Notes under the pieces: generated by a model
What the model saw: only the letters and a program-made list of their open reading frames with translations
Told to the model about the DNA's origin: nothing
The model's database searches: none
Position numbers and translations under genes: made by a program
Assembly (NCBI GenBank): GCA_048772705.1
Contig: JBLWGC010000085.1
Location: forward strand, 1-64,000
Source: Leidyana gryllorum EB-2025a
Taxonomy: Eukaryota; Apicomplexa
Direction: 5' to 3'
Length of the DNA: 64,000 nucleotides
Part shown: piece by piece, positions 11,601 to 21,927 of the stretch
How positions within the stretch are numbered: position 1 is the first letter of the stretch
How the letters are laid out: each line of letters begins with the position of its first letter

Positions 11601-13289
11601 GACAAGGCATCCTCCGCCCGAGTGAAGATCCCCGCCAGAAGCCCGTTCTGCAGCAACATCATACTCTCGAACCCATGGGAGGCAACGAGCAAAGCTTCGG
11701 CTGCTTCCGTGGAGATGACCCGAATAGACGATCTGTCGTGGAGTTGGAGTCTGAGGAGGACGGCGACCAAATATGTCAGTGGCCGTCCAGCTTCGAGGAG
11801 CTTGCGTGCAATGGCCTGTAACCAGTTAGTCAAACGTTCTCGGCACTCTCGCTTTTCAGGGCAGTAGAAGAGAGCTTGGCAGAAGAATGCAGTGATGGGA
11901 TGACCTGTTTCGGCCGTCACGCACGATCTCTTAGTGACGCTCTTACCTAACTCCAGTGGAACTTTGGGAACATCTTTCACCTCAGGCACCTCACTGTCGG
12001 GTTCGTCATTTTCGTCATCGCTTTCGCGCTCAGGTTCTGCAGCCTGCAAGTCGAAGTTCGAAACCTCCCAGGGTTCTGGAGCCATCAATATCGCTTCAAC
12101 GATATCGAACGAACGCTGCGAATGGTCGATATGGCATAATCAGATGGTCGACTTGCCTGTTGAATGACTTGAATATTACTGCTTTGCCCCGTGCGCGCAT
12201 GTCCACCCAAGAGGGGAGCCAAAGTGTGCAGGATTATGTGCAGTAATCCGACGAGGGTCGCACTGTCGAAGGCACCAGAGCAACGCCATCTTGAGCGGGG
12301 TAGGCCCCAAAGGATAGCGGCATCGCACGTCTGGCATTGACCATCAAGAGTGGAGGCTGTTTCCAGTAATGTGGTGAAGAGGATCCTCAAGTTGGTAGAT
12401 GCAGCACTACTGCAACTCAGTTCCACCGAGCGACGCAGGTGCTCGTGACCTTCCTCAGAATTGACTAGACCTCCTAAAACGATCGGACATCTCCCCAACT
12501 CTTTTATGCTTTGCAGTTGTGAATTGGTGAGTCCATCCCCATTGGTGACCAAACTATACATGCACGGATTGGTGAGTAGTCCGAGGACTGCGCGAGTTTC
12601 CTCATCCTGGGGCGATACGAAGCGAAGGGCGAGCAGAAGCTGATGACGAGGTGATCGTGGTACGTCGTCTCCTCGAGAAGCCCACCAGTGTCCAACAGTG
12701 CCAGATATACATGAGCGACGCGGGTATCTCACCCCGTACACTTCTGACTATAAGAAGAACCGCGACAAAAGAGACACAGACATGGAGAGGCAGAGATCTG
12801 ACCCCTGGGTACTTCTCTCTCAGGAGGGTCTCCAAGCCTTGCCAGAGAGAGCTTTGCTATAGAGAGGAAGTTCATGTGGCGGTGCTGTCCTGAGGTTGGA
12901 CAGGGACAGCCTACCTCTCCGCTGTTGTCTGTCGAAGTGATTCGCCGGTTATAATGCAAGACACAGTCCAGTACATCTTTCAAGTCACCACTGAGAATAA
13001 TTGCCGTTTGATCTAAAGTAGACACATCACATTGTCCAATGGTCTACGGAGGGTTTTCGGCGCTCAAACGTGTGACACCCACCTCTTGCAATAGCCCATA
13101 GAGGGGCGTTGCCAGGGCTCGGACGGATGGGTCGCATCTAAAGGCTCCCAGATCGTTTCGGAAAGATTCATCGACATCATCATCATTGAAGCCTTCAAGG
13201 CAAGCTGCTTCATCCTGTCCAACCTCGAGCGCCCGCAGCAGTCGTAAGGCCGCATCGTAGTCATAGCCTTCAAAGTCGACGACTGACAT
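8695..13289 (-). CDS. NCAPD3: Condensin II non-SMC subunit D3 (CAP-D3)
   Basis: Thirteen phase-consistent exons: 13289-13083, 13043-12915, 12856-12733, 12671-12157, 12115-11245, 11207-10973, 10907-10643, 10598-10056, 10011-9830, 9779-9695, 9649-9128, 9079-8976 and 8932-8695 (1339 residues; human 1498). The introns are 37-61 nt; the fourth is GC-AG (CAG|gcaagt). The protein is a HEAT-repeat scaffold of condensin II, which compacts chromosomes. Matches to the D3 type in order are an acidic stretch ('ESDDENDEPDSE'), 'LLDEKSAVRRATVGLL', 'DDSSVIVRQRMVSFIG', 'DNEDSVAAKARELL', 'ALVSAAQIMLSHEAVAKRLM', 'SLVDPYFPVMSAQL' and 'KLAAQDYLKLRGLL', then the C-terminal helix 'VLPVLISTRKALQEK' and 'DDLEDMIDDAQLMVQLK'. 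D2 of condensin I is less likely. The first 150 residues are poorly conserved. It is the first gene of a four-gene same-strand chain. Confidence 0.82.
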
Positions 13290-13387
13290 GGGTCACACAC
13301 AGTCTTTAGGTAAGACTGAATAAATTTGGCAGTACGGCTGATCGCATCCCTTTTTACACTCTAGTTCCTGAATAGTACGATTCGGCC
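13290..13387. promoter_or_regulatory. Divergent intergenic region between CAP-D3 and the epimerase-like gene
   Basis: These 98 bp separate two divergent start codons and are the widest clean promoter space in the housekeeping block. The region is moderately AT-rich and contains 'gactgaataaattt' and 'ctctagttcctgaatagt'. I see no defined TATA box or initiator, so a shared bidirectional promoter is inference from gene arrangement only. Confidence 0.35.
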
Positions 13388-14644
13388 ATGCGTTTGTTGG
13401 GAGTTATCGCTAGCTACATTGCCATAGCTAATGGAGCGCTACTGTTTGAGAAAGGTACTCTCACAGATGCGGAGACCATCAAGTTCTGGGGCAACGATGG
13501 ATCATTGAGCCAGATGGTTCTGCACGGAGGCAATCAAGAAGGTTCTTTGTTACTGAAAGTTGAAACTCCCGACCTCGATCTCTTCATCTCTCCCTCCCGT
13601 GGTATGAACATTATGAACATGACTGCCAAGGCTAATGGGAATGAAATGTTTGTGGGATGGTCCAATCCGGTCAAAGGTGTTGTAAACCCGGCGTATGTTA
13701 ATCTCATGGAACGGGACGGCAGTGGTTTCCTGCAAGGTTTCAACGAGGTGATCGCTCGGTGTGGGTACCAGTGGGCCGGCCACGCCGGCGAAGATCGTGG
13801 TGAATTCTTGACCTTGCATGGTCTCATGTCGAACACGCCAGCTTACGAGGTGTCCTACACTGAGGAGGACAACGCGTTTGCCATCTATGCCAAAGTGAGG
13901 CTCGCGACATTCAAGAAGAGCAACTTTGAGGTGATTTCGGGCATAAGAATTGCAAAGGGGTCCCGCGAGGTGTGGTTGGAGGATACTTTGAGCAACATGG
14001 GCGACTACACTGAAGAGTACATGGCCATTTACCACGCGAATTTTGGATCTCCCATCCTCGAGAACAAATCGAAGCTTTACGTACCCGTCAAGCAGGTATC
14101 CCCGTTCAACGCCAACGCCATCCTGGACGTCGCAGAGTGGGACACTATGCTCCCTCCTACACTAAAGTACGACGAGACAGTGTATAACATTTTCCCGTAC
14201 GCGGACTCCACCAACTGGACGCTCGCTGTGATGGCCAACAACGCGGAGGATCGCGCCATCGGAGTCAGATGGCGAGTCGACGAGCTCCCGGTGTTTGGCC
14301 TCTGGAAGAACTTGGACACCGAGAAGACTGGTTATGTAGTTGGTTTGGAACCCGGGACCAGCTTCTCCTACAACCGCCGTTGGAACAGAGAGATTGGTCT
14401 GGTACCTACTTTGCCAGCTGGGCAGAGCGTCACTTTCTCCACAAAGTTCCATCCTCTGATGAGTTCATCGGAGGTTGAGAGCTTCAAGAACGAGGTCAAG
14501 ACGATCCAAGGTGACCAGGAGCTGGAGATTCGACAGATCCCGCTGACTCGGCAAGACGAAGGTTCACCGGGCGAATCTGGAGCCCTGTCTTACCTGTCGT
14601 TGACTGTCGGCGGAGTCCTGGCCTACTGCGCCACTTTTGCCTGA
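13388..14644 (+). CDS. Secreted aldose 1-epimerase-like protein (DUF4432 / galactose mutarotase fold)
   Basis: A single-exon gene of 418 residues. A signal peptide is clear ('MRLLGVIASYIAIANG'). The body resembles the DUF4432 branch of the galactose-mutarotase superfamily, better known from bacteria. It has 'LDLFISPSRGMNIMNM' (typically a short strand-turn with Arg), 'GWSNPVKGVVNPAYV', 'FLQGFNEVIARCGYQWAG', 'EFLTLHGLMSNTPAYEV', 'HANFGSPILE' and 'GLEPGTSFSYNRRW'. These proteins are expected to bind or interconvert sugar anomers; the true substrate is unknown. The C-terminus ends in a hydrophobic stretch ('YLSLTVGGVLAYCATFA') without a basic tail, compatible with a GPI-anchor signal. Lack of introns and a bacterial-like family suggest possible transfer, but this is inference. 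Confidence 0.75.
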   Translation: MRLLGVIASYIAIANGALLFEKGTLTDAETIKFWGNDGSLSQMVLHGGNQEGSLLLKVETPDLDLFISPSRGMNIMNMTAKANGNEMFVGWSNPVKGVVNPAYVNLMERDGSGFLQGFNEVIARCGYQWAGHAGEDRGEFLTLHGLMSNTPAYEVSYTEEDNAFAIYAKVRLATFKKSNFEVISGIRIAKGSREVWLEDTLSNMGDYTEEYMAIYHANFGSPILENKSKLYVPVKQVSPFNANAILDVAEWDTMLPPTLKYDETVYNIFPYADSTNWTLAVMANNAEDRAIGVRWRVDELPVFGLWKNLDTEKTGYVVGLEPGTSFSYNRRWNREIGLVPTLPAGQSVTFSTKFHPLMSSSEVESFKNEVKTIQGDQELEIRQIPLTRQDEGSPGESGALSYLSLTVGGVLAYCATFA

Positions 14645-14847
14645 GACACTCAAGATTAATCATCAGGCCCGTAGACGAATGTTGTATTTATCGAAGATCG
14701 CTGTCAGCATGGAGTAGCTGGTCTTTTTTCGTTGTGGTCTCGTGCGTTGTGCGCGCGACGCCCAATCGTTCTCGCTCTCTGCATCCGAAGACTGACGTGC
14801 CAGATCACAGAAAAGTCAAAAGTATACCGTGTTCATGTACTCAAAGA

Positions 14848-15849
14848 ATGATCCAACGGGGACACAAACCTTCGCGTCCCGTACAGCTTTCCCGCAACGG
14901 ACAACTGATAGTTCCAGCCTGGCGCACTCTGATCGCGGGTGAACACGTCCAGTCAATTTTGCTCGCAGTCGGCTCAGAGCGAACGCGCAGTCTCCTTGAT
15001 GTGATCTATGCTACTCGATTCAGAACACACTTCCTGAAAAGCGATACTCTTTACGGAGTCGTGACTTGCACAGATGAGATTGTGCTCTTCTTATGCCCCA
15101 GCAATGATTCCACTATGGTATGGATACTTGGACAGCCCCCGATCTCTCTCATATTCTCTTCAGAAACTTCGCTGCCACAAACTGGCATTCTTCGTATCTG
15201 CTCTGGCTGACACTATTTTCATGGAGACGGCACCTCTCCGCGGGCGCGGTGCGATCTGCGAGATGCCAGATCTCGGGTTCTGCTTGGATGTACGTCAGTT
15301 GAATTTGTATGCAAAGATGTCCCCCAAACGTCTTGTTGTGGTCGCCGATGAGGAGTCCTCAGCTGTGAGAAGTGAGTGCGGATCCCTGACATCCACTTAA
15401 GCCGTTCGCTTGCCAGGAGACAAGTCCACAACTGTCAGTAACCCGGCCGCGAAAGGACCGCCCAATCACGGGTGTGAGAGTACCCGCCCCGAGACCGCAG
15501 TTTTCTCTCACATTTATTTGGTGCAAATACCCGACTGCGGTCAGATCTCTCCCGTCGACTACACGAAGAGAGTGTCTGAAGTAGTTGAAATGTAAGAATG
15601 GCCGAGTGTGTTTCATAATGCTTGTCCAGTATTGACCGGAAGCGACAGAAACCTCCGCACACGAGACATCGAACTCGCCAGGCTGTCAAGTTTTGGCGCG
15701 CACTGAGTGACCTTCCACGAGACAAAGTAGCGTTGCAACCCTTATTGGACCTAATGAGCGGCTCTCAACGAAATCTTTCGACCTCTCGGTATGGAACAGT
15801 GAATTACCTCAAGAGAGTGAAGGCAGATGAAAGTGGCAACAGACGATGA
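14848..15849 (+). CDS. Array unit A: lineage-specific protein, short form
   Basis: I do not recognise this family. Four exons can be set by comparison with the next unit: 14848-15117, 15164-15371, 15417-15591 and 15630-15849 (290 residues). The introns are 38-46 nt with canonical GT-AG ends and matching phases. The core reads 'SILLAVGSERTRSLLDVIYA', 'VVTCTDEIVLFLC', then 'KLAFFVSALADTIF' and 'MSPKRLVVVADEE'. These correspond to 'RVILAVGG', 'FFAGSVADTIL' and 'LPRKRLVAYEV' in unit B. It lacks the helical C-terminal domain present in B, C, D and E. There is no signal peptide or membrane segment. The start is the in-frame ATG nearest the conserved region; an upstream non-ATG extension is open but not conserved. 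Confidence 0.6.
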
Positions 15850-16010
15850 AAAGAGAGGAGAGACGAGACGAATGGTGACTGACAAGACTCCGTTGCTGTT
15901 GAGTCAGAGCTCTGCAAGAAACATCGACCTCAATTTGTACTTTGTGTTGGGCTGGCCCCAAGGCTAGTGTGATTGTTCATTTTTGCGTCTTTCTGGGTCG
16001 GCGGGATTTG

Positions 16011-17216
16011 ATGGCGTCGGCAGTCACCGTACTGGCTCATGATGAGACGTTCTTCGATGATGCATGGCTGCGGCTGGTCCAATCCGGCCCAGTGAAGAGA
16101 GTCATCCTCGCCGTGGGAGGACAATCGGCCAAGAAGTTGCTTGATTTATACTATGGAACATCCTTTGCCATGTTCGGACCCGAGGATATGCCTCCTCGCG
16201 TACTTTACGGAGCCATTGCCAATTCGGGTGAGGTGGTGCTGAATTTGGTACACACGGAGGGATGGAACGTTTCGGTAAGCTCTACCGAATCGCAAGACAG
16301 AGCGCTCATCGCAATACATAATAGTGGGAGACTCGGAGACTAATGTTCTTCGCGGGCTCGGTGGCTGACACCATCCTGTCCGATTTGGACGCCTACGGGC
16401 GTGTGAGCTACTACATACAGCAGAGCCGTCTCGCAGATTACCAGCGACTGCCACGTAAGCGACTGGTGGCTTACGAGGTGGACAATGGAGACGGGGTGGC
16501 GAATCGTGCAGGTCAGTCTCTCGGCGGGTGATGCAACATCTCAGAACTTGAGCTTTACACTCAATGTCACAGGCTATGTATTCGAGGATCGCGTCTTGAC
16601 AATGCTTGAGAATCTCAAGAACTTCGATGATTATTCGCGAGACGATCTCTCTTCTTATCAGCCGCTAGTTGATGTACACAAAGTCGCTATGCCCTCGGCG
16701 ACATACGCTGACCCGTCTATGCACTGGAGTCGCGTTGGAGAATTACGCAATCTGTAAGTTACGTCTCGCCAACTTCGGACCAAAAGTCATTGCCACCCCA
16801 GAATTGACCGGAGGCCCTTAGATCCCTTCGACGCCCAGACTTTGGTCAATGCTGCCCCCCTCTTCTGGAAGCGACTCGTAGACTCCTCAGAATTGTCAAT
16901 AGAAGTTCTGATGGGTTGTCTGGAATCCCAATCGCCAGCAAAGGCAGACTTGTCACCAACGGCCCTGTCGACCCCCCCTGAGCCCTTGCGCCAAGCTGGG
17001 GAGAACACGGTCACAGCCGAAGCCTTTGCCGCACCTTCTGAAAAGGCGTTGGCGGTGGACAAACTGGAAGATATCCTGAGAGATGTCAATGTGCTGGCAG
17101 AGCGAGCCCAAAAACTGCAGGGGGATTTCAGTAGTAGAAGCGCAGAGATCGATGCCGTGCTGCACCAATTGACTGTTGCATTGTCGAATCTCTCGAAACG
17201 GGACAATAACGCCTGA
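16011..17216 (+). CDS. Array unit B: lineage-specific protein with helical C-terminal domain
   Basis: Family not recognised. Four exons: 16011-16274, 16325-16511, 16573-16753 and 16802-17216 (348 residues). The introns are 48-61 nt and all phases agree. The N-terminal domain alternates predicted strands and helices: 'VKRVILAVGGQSAKKLLDLY', 'VLYGAIANSGEVVLNLV', 'MFFAGSVADTILSDL', 'YQRLPRKRLVAYEV'. The last intron falls just after 'VGELRNL', the same place and phase as in units A, C and D. The C-terminal part is linker, then a helical segment with heptad-like spacing ('VDKLEDILRDVNVLAERAQK', 'IDAVLHQLTVALSNLSKR'), probably a coiled coil. There is no signal peptide. It is the best-preserved full-length member besides D, and function is unknown. 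Confidence 0.65.
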
Positions 17217-17268
17217 AAATCTGTTTGAGATGAAGTACTGTGGACCCAGTTGAACTTAATGACCTGCA

Positions 17269-18320
17269 ATGGTTGAGTGTGACACCCTTATCTACCTGGG
17301 AGATCAATCGCTCAATCAGGCTAACTGGAAGGAGTTGCACGAGCACAACATTAAGCAAGTTATCGGTGTGTTGAGTGTGGGGGGATGCAAGGATTTGGCA
17401 ACTGTGGATTCCTTATTTGGCACGGGTTTCGCTCGCGAACTTGGTATACGCTGTGGAATGTGGGGGTATATAGTGGATGAGCGGAGGCTTGTTGTATATT
17501 GCGAACCCAGGCTCAGGTATGAGCTGGTTGTGAGACAATTTATATCGGCCATAGCCGATGATATCCTAATCTTCAACCAAACGAGTCCCGTGCCGGAATG
17601 GATTGATTGTGACGGGCTTACAGAACCGCCTTACGTCCCAATGAAGCGTGTTTTCAACATTTACGAGCGTTCTAACACTCCCAACGAGACCTTGGAGGAA
17701 TATATACTTCGATGCGCCAACGACGTCCGAGCATTCACACAATGGCACCAGTCTCGAAAACTCCGAGGCATTGAATACACTTAGGTCTTTTTGCCGAGTC
17801 AGACTTGGCCGGTCAGTCGGAAAGCACGGATCTCCGAGCTAACCAAACTGTAAGTTTGAGCACAGTGATGGTTTCATCTCCAGTCTACAGCATATATAGG
17901 GGGGCGATCCCCTACTTCTTCTCAACTCGAGATATGATCGCTGTCGCCCCCAGTCTCTACCCTGGGCAGCTGAAGGAACCCGAACACATGCGGCGGCTCA
18001 AATTAGCCCTCAATAGGCCGCCGGAATGCTCACAGCCACGCGTTAGAGAGCCAAGTGAGTCCCGGGTGTATGCAATAGAGACACAACGAAAAGTCACAGA
18101 TGACGGGAAACCCAAACGAGACATCAGATGTGTCGTGACAGCAACGCTGGAGAACTTGAAAAATGTAGAGAGGGAGCTGCATGAGCTGCTGGAGGACAAA
18201 GCGCGTGAACAGAATTTCCCCACCGAGCGAGAGGTTATCCTGGAAGAACTGTTATCTGCCAGTCTTCTTCTGCACACTGTGGCAACTAAAATTGACGTTT
18301 CACTGACACCGTCTCCATAA
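17269..18320 (+). pseudogene. Array unit C: member with an in-frame stop in a conserved exon
   Basis: Exon 1 17269-17849 and exon 2 17891-18320 give the usual family layout: 'IKQVIGVLSVGGCKDLATVD', 'VRQFISAIADDILIF', then 'RISELTKL' immediately before a phase-2 GTAAGT donor, then 'IYRGAIPYFFSTRDM' and a helical end 'ATLENLKNVERELHELLEDK'. A TAG at 17782-17784 lies inside the stretch that aligns with an uninterrupted part of unit D (D reads 'CVDISKMVLPLGERW' there). Translation would stop after 171 residues and lose the helical domain, unless the stop is read through or is an assembly error. The first intron of unit B is absent here. It could be a truncated but live gene. No function is known. 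Confidence 0.55.
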
Positions 18321-18746
18321 GTTGGTCCGTTTTCTGGGGCTTCAGCGGATCACCCAAGTCGCAGCCGACTGGGCAACCGTGTTGGCGGAAGCTCTCAGTC
18401 AGCCCGTTGGCAGCTGACTGAGATCTTAACAAAATAAGCAAATTGATCTGAGCATCCATCTTAGTCACTTCGGAACAATCGAGGAATCGAGTTTGACACC
18501 TGCACGCTGGCGAGAGACAAAGAATGCTCGTATGCAGTGGCTTTGAGCTCAGCAGCATTTCGTCAGAATTGGCAGTCGCACATTGGGTCGTACAGGTCAC
18601 TATTTTTTCTTGACGGGGGCGTCAGGACATCGGTTTCAGTCAATCAAATCGAACGGTGGCTCGCCCGCCCTTCGAGTGTGATTGCGACACGACGTTATTA
18701 TGAAAAGAGAGAGTTAGTGTTGATCGACGCCGTCGAAACACTGAAA
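18321..18746 (+). other. Spacer between array units C and D
   Basis: The plus frame of unit D is open upstream from about 18537, but the first ATG that fits the family N-terminus is at 18747. The intervening residues show no conservation with units A or B. No RNA gene, repeat or clear promoter was seen. Confidence 0.4.
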
Positions 18747-19974
18747 ATGGCTCCGACTCCAATGGAACTAATGACATGTACAGGCGGCCGCGTGACGTGG
18801 GCTAGCCCTTTGCCAACGGTCTTGAAAAAGCCCTATCGAAAGATTGTCGTTGGCTTCGCTGTAACAAAATGGGAGTGGGTTCCCATTTTCAACGACGTGC
18901 TCAATACACACTTCCCCACCGAGGTCTACCCGTCTGACATCGCCCGAATTCTACTGGAGGAGGTGGAGCAGTCCGATGTTCTGGCAGTTATTTGCTATGG
19001 GACGTTTTCGCCATTGATGAGATTCGCAGGGTCCATTGGCGACGTTTTGCTCATCCCTTCCATTCAGGACGTCTATCTGATGGACTGTATCCGGAGCATC
19101 TTCGATACGACTGATCCGGAAGCCTACCGGATGCTCCCACGGAAAACAGTGATTGGAATCAGTTTACAAGTTGCTAAAGGCTTGTCCGTCACTTCAGAAG
19201 ATTGGTGCACTTCTGGACTTTCTGAGGTAAATTCAGCGATTGCACAGTGGAGGGAGCTTTGGAAACTACCGGACTCATGTGTGGACATCAGCAAAATGGT
19301 CCTTCCCCTGGGGGAGCGATGGAAGGCGAATCGGAAGCAACGACTGATCGAATTGCGAGAATCGTAAGCGGGTCCCGTCCAATGTGCAATTTCACTTCAG
19401 CCTTCTTCCCCACCCAAACCCAATACTACGGGAACAAGTTGTACGTGACTGCTTACTGACGGCTGCTGTACGCAGCTGGAGTTCCCTGTCTCAGCTGCCT
19501 AAGATCGCCAACCTTCTGGGGGTCTTCCACGATCAGATGAACCGCCCAGAGTTAAGCACCCTGACGGTGGCGCCAACAACTCTGCTCGGCACTCCGCCGC
19601 TCGCCGTCAAAGGGAGTGAAGCTGTAGAGGCCCTTCCCGACTCTGAGACTGCAGAACGGCCGAACGAGACCACGCCTTCATCTCCCCCTCCTCAGCAGGG
19701 CGCTGTTGATGCAAAAAGGACGATCAACCTGGATCACACTCTGATCGAAAACCTAAAGACTTTGCGAACTGAGCTGTCAGACACCATCGGCTCGTTGGAG
19801 AGCACTTTGACTCCGGATGGGAGAGTGAAACTTGATGGCAGCGCAGCAACGCGATACTGTGGAGTCTTTCAGCAATTGGAGGAGACCATCATCCACCTCT
19901 CCCAAAGCTTTCGAGCGTTGACGCAGGCTGACGAAGGCTTTGAGGTCAAATCCTGTACACCTCCTTCAAGCTGA
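18747..19974 (+). CDS. Array unit D: lineage-specific protein with helical C-terminal domain
   Basis: Family not recognised. Two exons, 18747-19363 and 19401-19974 (396 residues), flank a 37-nt phase-2 intron at the family position, right after 'RLIELRES'. The core has 'YRKIVVGFAVTKWEWVPIFN', 'DVLAVICYGTFSPLMRFAG', 'SIGDVLLIPSIQDVYLMDCI', 'MLPRKTVIGIS'. The first and second introns of units A and B are missing, so intron loss or retroposition within the family is possible. After a Pro/Ser/Thr-rich linker the C-terminal helical domain follows ('ENLKTLRTELSDTIGSLEST', 'VFQQLEETIIHLSQSFRAL'). No signal peptide or membrane segment. An upstream Met in the same frame would add about 70 unconserved residues. 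Confidence 0.65.
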
Positions 19975-20256
19975 GTGGCGGCGATGCAGGTTGAAGAATT
20001 TGTAATTCGAGCACTTTTGGGGTGGTCTGATTCGAAAGGTTGGGAAACTACTGCTCTTCCCATCTCATTCAGATTGGGGGAATGTGTTCACTAGAAGAAC
20101 TTCAAATGAAAGAACTTCCAATGACCTTTAGTCAGATCAGTGTGTCGGAAATGTGATTGAGGTCCGCAGCAGTTTCAGCGTTCCAAGGCATCAGTAAGAC
20201 TGGTGACACTGTGTGGTCTTTTATCTTCATCCAGCTTTTGGGAAGGAACAGACAAC

Positions 20257-21701
20257 ATGTTGAACTCGACTTCGAATCAGACCCTTCTAAGCGCCAACAC
20301 ATTGGGAGGTCCAATAGTCAAATCGACTGCCACTTTTGAGAATACGAAGCTCAAAAACTTTCGTCTTATAATTGTTGGATTCTCTGCTTACTCGCCACCC
20401 AACTCCCATAGATCGGGGTACAATCAGTTCGACAATCCAGACCCCAATGTTGCGTTAGTCCTCAACGAGCTCTATGGTTCCAGCTTCGATGTGTCCGCTT
20501 CATGCGGACGTGGTGATGGTAGAATTGTGATCGGTCCCGTGACGGATGTGGGGAGTTTGTTGGTCCATTGTGTTGGCGTCAATCCCCAACTACTGAGGTT
20601 CGGGGGGGTCATTGCTGATGTGTTGTTGATCTCCACCGTCGCCGACACAGCAGACTGCCGGCACAATATCTTTGATACCGAACATCTGCCGGCCTATCAA
20701 CAACTCCCACCGAAAACCGTCGTGTTCGTCGATGCTCAGCGGCGAGACTCTTACCACACCTCAACAGTTGGGCTGCCAGAGGGAATGGCTCTCGTCAGCT
20801 CCGCTAAATCGTCATGGACAGATGGTCTGAGGACGATCGCACCGATCACCGACTTCACTTCTGTTGTCTCTGCTGAGAGGGACAGATCGTTGCAGCAAGC
20901 TAGATAGATCTCGTATTGATGAGCTAAAAAACGTCGTGAGTTCGCTTCCATCACGGCATACACTACAGTCACAGATTGCGTAACAAAGTGTGGAGCGGGA
21001 AGAGACGCTACGACGATGTCTCTTCCAGGCCGCCTATTAAGAGTGTGGGTTAGGTGGCCATTTGCCTCTTCCAAGACTCTTATCGACCCTTGAGGCAAAG
21101 ATGTCATCACCGACGTTGCTGAGTGGAGGTTTATTCGGGGGGGGGGGGGCCCTCCGTGGCATCTCCTGAGGCGAATATGTCATCACCGACGTTGCTGAGT
21201 GGAAGTTTATTCGGGGGGGCCCCCTCCGTGGCATCTCCTGAAGTTCTATTCGCCAAAGGTTATCGGTCAAAAGTCGCAGCTCCTGTGGTATCGGCGTTGG
21301 ATAAAGGGTCGAAGCCTCGCCCAAAGCAATCATCGCTCGGATCGGTTTTCTCAAACTCCGAAGCTATTGACGTAGCTACACTTCCTGCTGAGCGCAAGGC
21401 TAAGACGCACTGCGATGCTGAGATTGCGCTGCCCCCGGTCAAACCCAAGCACAGCGTCGTAGAGGCCCTCCTCTATCTGAAGACGGACCTCAGTGCTGCC
21501 ATCTCGTCATTCCAGAGGGCAAAAGATGCCAAAGACGATATCGAAGCGATTCACTACGAAGTCCGGAACTGTCGTGAAGTTCTTCATCGACTGGGTGAAG
21601 AGATAGTTCATCTCGGGTTGGAGCTGAGCAAGTTGGAGGAACAAGGTGATACACCATTCTCTGATCCCGCCATTTGTCCCAACTGCCGTCAATGTATGTG
21701 A
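20257..21701 (+). pseudogene. Array unit E: shifted copy with a duplicated poly-G segment
   Basis: The N-terminal half (20257-20907) is a good family member: 'FRLIIVGFSAYSP', 'VALVLNELYGSSFD', 'GSLLVHCVGVNPQLLRFGGV', 'IADVLLISTVAD', 'AYQQLPPKTVVFVD'. The frame ends in TAG just where the family 'RIDELKNV'-like segment continues in the next frame, so there is a one-base shift at about 20895-20905. The C-terminal helical domain is intact further on ('ALLYLKTDLSAAISSFQRAK', 'EVLHRLGEEIVHLGLELSKL', ending 21701). Between them a segment of about 75-85 bp is duplicated in tandem (21087-21245), with a run of 13 G in one copy and 7 in the other, again changing frame. Either decay or homopolymer error in the assembly explains this. 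Confidence 0.6.
21087..21245 (+). repeat. Tandem duplication with poly-G tract inside unit E
   Basis: Two adjacent copies share 'atgtcatcaccgacgttgct' and 'ctccgtggcatctcct'. They differ mainly in the G/C run: 13 G followed by 3 C in the first, 7 G followed by 5 C in the second. The length difference is not a multiple of three. Confidence 0.8.
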
Positions 21702-21927
21702 GTGGGACAGCAGGGATGAGTCTCGAGTGTGTGGGTCCACCCGTACGAGTCACAAGTGTCGGCTCTGAATGGAAGAATCTTTGACCAGATCGCTGTTGGG
21801 CAACAAGAGCACTCGCATTTAAGACAGTCTCGTGCATCTGTAATATTGCGGGTCACAGCACCACTTCGCTTGCGCACGCTTAGAGCACACCTCAAATGAG
21901 CTTTTAAGTTTTCGCATTCGCGTCATT

